NCBI RefSeq assembly: GCF_004402215.1 | Contig: NZ_SOEZ01000079.1 | Coordinates: forward strand, 62,001 to 126,000 | DNA length: 64,000 bases | DNA from: Cryobacterium tagatosivorans | GTDB taxonomy: Bacteria; Actinomycetota; Actinomycetes; Actinomycetales; Microbacteriaceae | Direction of reading: 5' to 3' | Shown: in pieces, positions 60,287 through 64,000 of the stretch | Numbering within the stretch: position 1 is the stretch's first letter | Layout of the letters: every line of letters starts with the position of its first letter | Position numbers and translations under genes: made by a program | The notes under the pieces: model-generated | The model's database searches: none | Told to the model about the DNA's origin: nothing | What the model saw: only the letters and a program-made list of their open reading frames with translations

Positions 60287-61144
60287 ATGACGGACCAGGC
60301 CGCCACGGAGACCGGTGACGCGGCGACCAGGGCGCGGTTCGACGCGTTCCTCGCCGAGCTGCGGGCGACGGCCGAGGCCGATCCCGAGATCGTCGGGCTC
60401 GTCGCGATGGGCTCGACGGCCGAACGCGACAGGGTCGACGAGTGGAGCGACCACGATTTCGCCCTGCTGACGGTTCCCGGCGCCGAGGACCGGTTCCGGG
60501 ACAGCCTGGCCTGGCTCCCCGGGGCGGACCAGATCGCGCTCAGCGTGCGCGAGCATCACGGCGGGATGAAGGTCATCTACGACGACGGGCGCGTGCTCGA
60601 ATTCGGGATCACCGACCTCCCCGGCCTGGCCGGGTGGCACGCGAACGCCTATGACGTGCTCTACGACGCGAACGGTGTGACGGATGCGATGGCGCGGGTC
60701 GCCGCCCGGCCCCTGCCGACCGGCGGGCCCGACGACGCGCGCGACCTGGCCCTTGTGCTCACCCAGCTGTTCATCGGGGTGGGACGCGCCCGCCGGGGCG
60801 AACTGCTCAGCGCCGGAAACAGCATCCGCTCGGAGGCCGTGGCGTACCTGCTGCCGGTGCTGGGTCGGCGCGTCCCGGCCACGGGGCCCGAGCGGCTCGA
60901 CAGCCTCGACCCGAGGCGCCGCTTCGAGGCGGCCCATCCGGCCGTCGGGGCCCGGATCGACGACCTGCTCACCCTTCGCCCGGAGGACTGCGCGCGAGCG
61001 CTGCTCGACCTGGCCGAAGAGCTGCTCGCGCCCGGGTGGGCGGAGTTCCCGCACCGCGGCGTCGCCGCAGTCCGGGCCCGCCTGGGCTGGGACCCATTTC
61101 AATCCCGCGAAACCGCAGTTGTGCGCGCTAAAACGCCCGAATAA
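60287..61144 (+). CDS. Nucleotidyltransferase-domain protein with palindrome-derived C-terminus
   Basis: A 285-residue protein beginning MTDQAATETGDAATRARFDA. VGLVAMGSTAERDRVDEWSD then HDFALL is the polymerase-beta-type GS..DxD nucleotidyltransferase motif, as in small aminoglycoside-type or tRNA-like transferases. The final residues SRETAVVRAKTPE and the TAA are encoded by the family A palindrome copy 4, so the repeat has replaced the native end. Follows GH31 by 5 bases but is unlikely to be functionally linked to sugar use. Confidence 0.8.
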   Translation: MTDQAATETGDAATRARFDAFLAELRATAEADPEIVGLVAMGSTAERDRVDEWSDHDFALLTVPGAEDRFRDSLAWLPGADQIALSVREHHGGMKVIYDDGRVLEFGITDLPGLAGWHANAYDVLYDANGVTDAMARVAARPLPTGGPDDARDLALVLTQLFIGVGRARRGELLSAGNSIRSEAVAYLLPVLGRRVPATGPERLDSLDPRRRFEAAHPAVGARIDDLLTLRPEDCARALLDLAEELLAPGWAEFPHRGVAAVRARLGWDPFQSRETAVVRAKTPE

Positions 61145-61167
61145 GGCGCACAACTGCGGTTTCGCGG
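61105..61167. repeat. Long palindrome, family A copy 4
   Basis: Perfect 22-bp arms (61105-61126 and 61146-61167) around the 19-nt loop GCTAAAACGCCCGAATAAG. It overlaps the 3' end of the nucleotidyltransferase gene and ends one base before the M3 peptidase stop codon, so both convergent genes end at the palindrome. Confidence 0.9.
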
Positions 61168-63222
61168 TTAGTTGAGGCCGCGGCGGTCGAGGAGAGGCTG
61201 GATGATCGCGTCGCGGCCGCGGAAGTCGCGGTAGGCCTCCAGCGGATCCATCCGGCCGCCGACGCCGAGCAGGCGGTCGCGGAAGCGGTCGCCGTTCTCC
61301 CGGGTGAGCCCGCCGTTCTCGGTGAACCACTCGACCGTGTCCGCGTCGAGGACCTCGCTCCAGATGTACGAGTAGTAGCCGGCGTCATAGCCGCCGGAGA
61401 AGGTGTGCGCGAAGTAAGTGCTGGCGTACCGGGTGGGCACGAGCGGGTTGTCGAGGCCGACGGCGGCGAGGGCGGATGCCTCGAACTCGGCGACATCCGT
61501 CACCACCGTGTCCGCACCGATCCGGTGCCAGGCCTGGTCGAGCAGGGCAGCGGCGAGGTACTCGCTGGTCGAGAAGCCCTCGTTGAACGTGGCGGACGCG
61601 TGGATCCGGTCGACGAGCTCCTGCGGCATCGGCTCACCGGTTTCGTGGTGCCGGGCGTAGTTGGCCAGCACCTCCGGCTGGAGCATCCACATCTCGTTGA
61701 CCTGGCTGGGGAACTCGACGAAGTCGCGGTACACGTTCGTGCCGGAGAACTTCGGGTAGGTCACCTGCGCGAACAGCCCGTGCAGCGCGTGCCCGAATTC
61801 GTGGAAGAGCGTGTTCACCTCGTCGAAGCTGAGCAGCGTGGGCTCGCCGGCGGCGGGCTTGGCGACGTTCATGTTGTTGCAGACGACGGTGGGCGTTTCC
61901 AGCAGCGCCGACTGGGAGATCAGCGGGTTCATCCACGCCCCGCCGCGCTTGGAATCGCGGGTGTAGAAGTCGCCGATGTACAGGCCGACGGGGGAACCGT
62001 CCTCGTTCGAGACCTCGAAGACCCGGGCGTCCGGATGCCAGGCGACCAGGTCGGGGCGCGGGGCGAAGGTCACCCCGTAGAGCCGGGTGGCCGCGTGGAA
62101 GACGCCGTCCTGCAGCACCCGCTCGAGTTCGAAGTAGGGGCGCATGGCGGAAGTGTCCACGTCGTACGTGGCCTGGCGCACCTTCTCGGTGTAGAACGCC
62201 CAGTCCCAGGCGGCGAGCTCGAAGCCCGCACCGGAGGCGTCGATGATCTTCTGCAGCTCGGCCTGCTCGACCCGGGCATTCCTGGCCGCCGCAGGGGCGA
62301 GGCGTCCGAGCATCCCGGCGACGGCATCCGGCGTCTTCGCCGTCTCGTCGGCCGTGACGAAGGCGGCGTGGCTGTCGAAGCCGAGCAGCCTCGCCCGCTC
62401 GGCCCGCAGGCGCGAGATCTCGAGGACCAGGTCGCGGTTGTCGTGCGCGCCGCCGCGGATGCCGCGGGCCGCGGAGGCCGACAGCAGCCGCTCGCGAACC
62501 TCCCGGCTGGTCAGGCTCGCCAGGTACGGGTGGGAGGTCGGGAGCACGAGGCCGATCAGGTAGCCATCCAGCCCGCGCTCCTTCGCGGCCTCGGCGGCGG
62601 CCGAGATCTCCCCGGCGGCGAGGCCGTCCAGGTCGGCGACATCGTCGACCAGGACGGCGAGCTCGTTGGTGTCGGCCAGGAGGTTCTTCTCGAAGCGCGT
62701 CGTCAGCGTCGACAGGCGCTTGTTGTAGTCGCGGAGGGTGGCCTTGTCGGCATCGGACAGCCCGGCCCCGGCGAGGGTGAACTCGGTGTGGTAGCGCTCG
62801 ACCAGGTAGAGCGACTCGGCGTCCCGGCCCGGCTCCTCACGCTGCTCGTGCACGGACGCGATCCGGGAGTACAGCCCGGGGTCCAGCCGGATGGCGTCCT
62901 CGTGGGCGGCGAGCAGCGGCGCCAGTTCCTCCTCGAGGGCGTTGGTGAAGTCGTTCGAGTCGGACGAGCTCTTGTTGAAGAACACCGCGGCGACCCGCTG
63001 GAGGGTGGTCCCGCTGCGCTCGAGCGGCAGCAGCGTGTTCTCGAACGTCGGCTCATCCGGGTTGGACACGATCAGCGCGATCTCGGCGAGCTGCTCGGCG
63101 ATGCCGTGGTCGAATGCCTCCCGGTAGTGCTCGTCCCTGATGTCCGCGAACGGCGGCAGCTGGTACGGGAGCGTGCTCGGAGCGAGGAAGGGGTTCACGG
63201 AGGAGTTCACGGAGTCAGCCAT
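61168..63222 (-). CDS. M3-family oligopeptidase / peptidyl-dipeptidase
   Basis: A 684-residue zinc metallopeptidase (Dcp/oligopeptidase A type). The active-site HEFGHALHGLF is in VNTLFHEFGHALHG, the third ligand Glu is in TFNEGFSTSEYLAA, and the N-terminal helical part is intact. It degrades short peptides in the cytoplasm. A minus-strand TAGGGT box (63229-63234) lies 6 bases before the ATG, indicating a leaderless mRNA. Confidence 0.95.
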   Translation of the reverse strand: MADSVNSSVNPFLAPSTLPYQLPPFADIRDEHYREAFDHGIAEQLAEIALIVSNPDEPTFENTLLPLERSGTTLQRVAAVFFNKSSSDSNDFTNALEEELAPLLAAHEDAIRLDPGLYSRIASVHEQREEPGRDAESLYLVERYHTEFTLAGAGLSDADKATLRDYNKRLSTLTTRFEKNLLADTNELAVLVDDVADLDGLAAGEISAAAEAAKERGLDGYLIGLVLPTSHPYLASLTSREVRERLLSASAARGIRGGAHDNRDLVLEISRLRAERARLLGFDSHAAFVTADETAKTPDAVAGMLGRLAPAAARNARVEQAELQKIIDASGAGFELAAWDWAFYTEKVRQATYDVDTSAMRPYFELERVLQDGVFHAATRLYGVTFAPRPDLVAWHPDARVFEVSNEDGSPVGLYIGDFYTRDSKRGGAWMNPLISQSALLETPTVVCNNMNVAKPAAGEPTLLSFDEVNTLFHEFGHALHGLFAQVTYPKFSGTNVYRDFVEFPSQVNEMWMLQPEVLANYARHHETGEPMPQELVDRIHASATFNEGFSTSEYLAAALLDQAWHRIGADTVVTDVAEFEASALAAVGLDNPLVPTRYASTYFAHTFSGGYDAGYYSYIWSEVLDADTVEWFTENGGLTRENGDRFRDRLLGVGGRMDPLEAYRDFRGRDAIIQPLLDRRGLN

Positions 63223-63264
63223 CCGACCACCCTAGTTGGGCCGCTACCTGAGTAGGCTCGGAGC

Positions 63265-64000
63265 ATGACCGACTCGCCCGAACGCCCGGAGACGGCGCCG
63301 CGAGAGCACTACACTCACGGCCACCACGAGAGCGTGCTCCGATCGCACACCTGGCGGACGGTCGCGAACTCCGCGGCCTACCTCATCCCGCACCTGGCCG
63401 CCGGACTGACCCTGCTCGACGTGGGCTGCGGCCCCGGCACGATCACGGTCGACCTGGCCCGGCGGATCGCGCCCGGCCGGGTCGTCGGCATCGACGCCTC
63501 CGCCGAGATCATCGAGCACGCTGCCGGCCTGGCCTTCGACGAGGGCGTTCGCAACGCGAGCTTCCAGGTCGGCGACGTCTACTCGCTCGGGTTCGCCGAC
63601 GACTCCTTCGACATCGTGCACGCCCACCAGGTGATCCAGCACGTGGCCAACCCCGTCGCGGCCATGCGCGAAATCCGTCGGGTGCTCCGGCCCGGCGGGA
63701 TCTTCGCGGCCAGGGACGTCGACTACGGGGGAGTCATGTACTACCCCCGGCTGCAGGGCCTGTCGGAGTGGATGACCGTGTACCGCGACGTGCATTACTG
63801 GAACGGCGGCGACCCTGACGCCGGGCGTGCGCTCAAGGCCTGGGCGCGCCTCGCCGGGTTCTCCGACGTGGAGAGCAGCGCGTCGATCTGGTGCTTCGCC
63901 AACGCGATCGAACGTGAGTGGTGGGGCGAATCCTGGGCGGTTCGGGCGACCGAATCGAGCTTCGCGACGCACGCCATCGAGGCCGGAGTGGCCGACTTCG
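63265..64000 (+). CDS. SAM-dependent methyltransferase, 3' end outside the window
   Basis: At least 245 codons from the ATG at 63265. LLDVGCGPGTITVDLARRIA is the SAM-binding motif I, VVGIDASAEIIEHA motif II and DDSFDIVHAHQVIQHVANPV the post-II region of a class I Methyltransf_11 enzyme, with VLRPGGIFAARDVDYGGVMY further on. The acceptor is unknown. A TAGGCT box (63253-63258) is 6 bases before the ATG, so it is probably leaderless. Divergent from the M3 peptidase by 42 bases. Confidence 0.9.
   Translation, partial: MTDSPERPETAPREHYTHGHHESVLRSHTWRTVANSAAYLIPHLAAGLTLLDVGCGPGTITVDLARRIAPGRVVGIDASAEIIEHAAGLAFDEGVRNASFQVGDVYSLGFADDSFDIVHAHQVIQHVANPVAAMREIRRVLRPGGIFAARDVDYGGVMYYPRLQGLSEWMTVYRDVHYWNGGDPDAGRALKAWARLAGFSDVESSASIWCFANAIEREWWGESWAVRATESSFATHAIEAGVADF

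Noticed and set aside
24558-61167. CRISPR array made of the repeated palindromes
   Set aside because: Copies are 9-19 kb apart, each is a single palindrome, and no cas genes or spacers are present.

Overview
The window is high-GC DNA from an actinobacterium, most likely a member of the Microbacteriaceae (Cryobacterium- or Leifsonia-like). The tRNA-Pro / tig / clpP1 / clpP2 / clpX order, a GlbO-type truncated globin, a mycothiol-nitroreductase-like DsbA protein and many leaderless genes with a TAnnnT box 6 nt before the start codon support this. The genus is inference.

Layout. 1-3490: a truncated membrane protein, a small protein, an EamA exporter, an aldo/keto reductase and divergent msrA. 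3760-13580: an ssb paralogue cut in two by a 9.35-kb integrated element (3831-13180). Joining the chromosomal halves across a shared GG dinucleotide restores a 156-codon SSB in frame. The element carries a large serine integrase at its right end, a Cro/C1-like regulator, a tRNA-Arg(UCU), two perfect DnaA boxes, an excisionase/AlpA-like HTH protein, an AAA-type ATPase, a tail-fibre-like S74 protein, a terminase small subunit and several tiny translationally coupled ORFs. No large terminase, portal, capsid or lysis gene is recognisable. At its left end lie two oppositely oriented cargo genes, an HsdR_N-type nuclease and a membrane protein. It looks like a phage satellite rather than a full prophage.

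13708-24557: ettA, two thioesterases, a DUF2231/Rieske pair divergent from an ECF sigma / anti-sigma pair, and a PucR regulator divergent from gabT-gabD (GABA to succinate). 24634-43566: a flavoprotein, globin, MscS, pepN, acetyltransferases, several decayed genes (DUF2332, RibD-fold reductase, a truncated acetyltransferase), a PrmC-like methyltransferase, an unusual SDR, an MHS-family transporter, a DsbA-like protein, rpiB, a Nei-type glycosylase, a PaiB-like protein and an amidohydrolase. 43739-47026: a two-component system flanking two small surface or secreted proteins that share a 5' leader. 47227-51994: tRNA-Gly, tRNA-Pro and the tig-clpP1-clpP2-clpX proteostasis cluster.

52005-64000: an LD-carboxypeptidase remnant, then a ROK-controlled alpha-glucoside operon (two permeases, binding protein, GH15, GH31), a nucleotidyltransferase, an M3 peptidase and a truncated methyltransferase.

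Long near-perfect palindromes sit at gene ends throughout the chromosomal part. One family has four copies (24558, 43579, 52266, 61105) with a conserved asymmetric loop, and a second has two copies (35725, 47071). Some have supplied the stop codon of the neighbouring gene.
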